From contig JAPUKI010000057.1 in the NCBI GenBank assembly GCA_027295745.1, positions 1-5,113 of the forward strand: a stretch of DNA of 5,113 nucleotides, in the 5' to 3' direction. Shown piece by piece: positions 4,278-5,113 of this stretch. Within the stretch, counting starts at the first letter, position 1. Each line of letters starts with the position of its first letter. This DNA comes from Acidobacteriota bacterium. GTDB lineage: Bacteria > Acidobacteriota > UBA6911 > RPQK01 > JADFOI01. A program made the translations under genes and the position numbers. The notes under the pieces were generated by a model that was given only the letters and a program-made list of their open reading frames with translations, was not told where the DNA came from and did no database searches.

Positions 4278-5113
4278 ATGATTGGCAAGACACTCTTTAA
4301 CTATAGAGTTTTAAAGGAGATCCTCCAGGGCGGCATGGGAGAGGTGTGCCGTGCTGAAGACACCAACCTGAGACGTGAAGTGGCCATCAAGGTGCTGCCC
4401 GACTTCCTGAAGAAAGACCTCACGGCGAAGAAGCGTTTTCTGCAAGAAGCCAAGTCAGCGGCTACATCAAAAATGGGGAGCCTTATCTTCTTGTTGTTGG
4501 CGTTGCTGTGCAGTCCGACTGAGGTGCACGAACTGTTTGCTCAAGGAAATGTATCTTTCACAGCCAACAGAGACTTTGGGGTTGGAAGTGCTCCTCGATC
4601 AGTTACCGTGGGAGACTTCAATGGCGATTCGATCCAGGATCTGGCGACGGCTGACCAGGCGTCAGACAACGTGTCCATCCTTTTAGGCCGGGGAGATGGC
4701 ACCTTTCTCTCGGCTCAAAACTTTGGGGTTGGAGGTGGTCCTCTTTCAGTTACCGTAGGAGACTTCAATGGCGATTCAATCCAGGATCTGGCGACGGCTA
4801 ATGCCAATTCAAGCAACGTCTCCATCCTTTTAAATGACACTGGAGGAATAACGGTTTTGGTGGCCAACTTTACAAACGGCAACGATGGGGCGTTGGACTC
4901 ACGTGTGTATCTGTTTAATCCCTCGCAGAGTGCTGGGAACGTGACCGTGCGCGTCTTCACACTTCCCCTTGCCGATAGCATGGCCCAGGAGCTGACAGGC
5001 GCACCGTTCAGCCTGGGAAGCCTGGAAGGAAAATCGGCACGCAACATCAAGTTGGTCGAAGATATTCTGACCCCTCTGATGATCCCAACGCCCTACACGG
5101 ACGACGGCGGTAA
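4278..5113 (+). CDS. Chimeric ORF: Ser/Thr kinase N-lobe fragment fused to secreted FG-GAP protein; runs off window
   Basis: The frame from ATG 4278 stays open for 278 codons to the edge. Residues 1-62 are the start of a PknB-like kinase: YRVLKEI, a glycine loop LQGGMGEVCRAED, the ATP lysine in VAIKVLP (Lys38), and the helix-C glutamate in RFLQEAKSAA (Glu57). The normal loop LGxGGMG has lost a residue, and everything after helix C (HRD, DFG) is missing, so this part cannot be a kinase. At about residues 63-66 it becomes MGSLIFLLLALLCS, a signal-peptide-like segment, then two FG-GAP/VCBS repeats (about 99-147 and 148-187), each with the calcium-type loop DFNGDSIQD, then an unrecognised beta-rich region (VFTLPLADS, KSARNIKLVEDIL). 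The ancestral secreted protein probably began at Met66 (4473), but no clear ribosome site precedes it. From 4278 the signal would become an internal membrane anchor. Translation may couple to the stop 1 bp upstream. Confidence 0.8.
   Translation, partial: MIGKTLFNYRVLKEILQGGMGEVCRAEDTNLRREVAIKVLPDFLKKDLTAKKRFLQEAKSAATSKMGSLIFLLLALLCSPTEVHELFAQGNVSFTANRDFGVGSAPRSVTVGDFNGDSIQDLATADQASDNVSILLGRGDGTFLSAQNFGVGGGPLSVTVGDFNGDSIQDLATANANSSNVSILLNDTGGITVLVANFTNGNDGALDSRVYLFNPSQSAGNVTVRVFTLPLADSMAQELTGAPFSLGSLEGKSARNIKLVEDILTPLMIPTPYTDDGG
4572..4830 (+). repeat. 147-bp tandem repeat encoding the FG-GAP units
   Basis: The DNA beginning at 4572 recurs at 4719 with a 147-bp (49-codon) period. The second unit is near-identical for about 85 bp (TTTGGGGTTGGA, then GTTACCGT and GACTTCAATGGCGATTC are repeated) and diverges after about 4830. 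The nucleotide similarity, including synonymous positions, points to recent duplication or gene conversion between repeat units. Confidence 0.75.

Noticed and set aside
4715..5050. 111-residue minus-strand frame
   Set aside because: It is antisense to the FG-GAP and downstream coding frame, which is continuous and has recognised repeats.

Overview
The window reads as accessory DNA from an environmental, mid-GC bacterium. The gene types (a PAS plus HisKA_3 kinase pair, a Pkinase gene sitting directly after another kinase tail, FG-GAP/VCBS repeats, small inverted-repeat elements) would suit a Nitrospirota-, NC10- or Acidobacteria-like genome. That assignment is inference, because no 16S rRNA or other marker is present.

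Left part (1-710, minus strand): a two-gene unit. An NmrA-like NAD(P)-binding gene at 329-628 has apparently lost its middle by an in-frame deletion. It overlaps by 4 bp the GTG start of a DUF1772 (anthrone-oxygenase-like) membrane protein that runs off the left edge. A small dyad and a -10-like hexamer lie upstream.

Middle (746-2932): two copies of a roughly 220-bp non-coding inverted-repeat element, in the same orientation, bracket a signalling pair. The pair is a single-domain PAS protein (1121-1501) and a cytoplasmic PAS-HisKA_3-HATPase histidine kinase (1498-2727), joined by an ATGA overlap. The right-hand element supplies the last codons and the stop of the kinase. No response regulator follows. 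Just before the PAS gene is a 14-codon scrap repeating the start of the kinase dimerisation segment.

Junction (2933-3135): the 3' half of a tRNA-Asn(GTT), anticodon loop to CCA, without its 5' half. This is the kind of remnant left at integration sites.

Right part (3136-5113): an intact small lipoprotein with an NTF2-like/DUF4440 fold; a gene-poor stretch with the right end of a third element copy (3912-3978) and a run of hairpins, one of them placed as an operator in a promoter (4091-4126); the C-terminal tail of a Ser/Thr kinase of the Pkinase-PD40 type (4172-4276); and, 1 bp later, a long open frame (4278 to the edge) fusing the first ~62 residues of another Ser/Thr kinase to a signal-peptide/FG-GAP protein.

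Taken together this is an eroding, repeat-rich locus: one intact two-component sensor module surrounded by gene fragments, fusions and mobile-element debris. The most notable items are the element-bracketed sensor cassette, the half tRNA, and the kinase/FG-GAP chimera.
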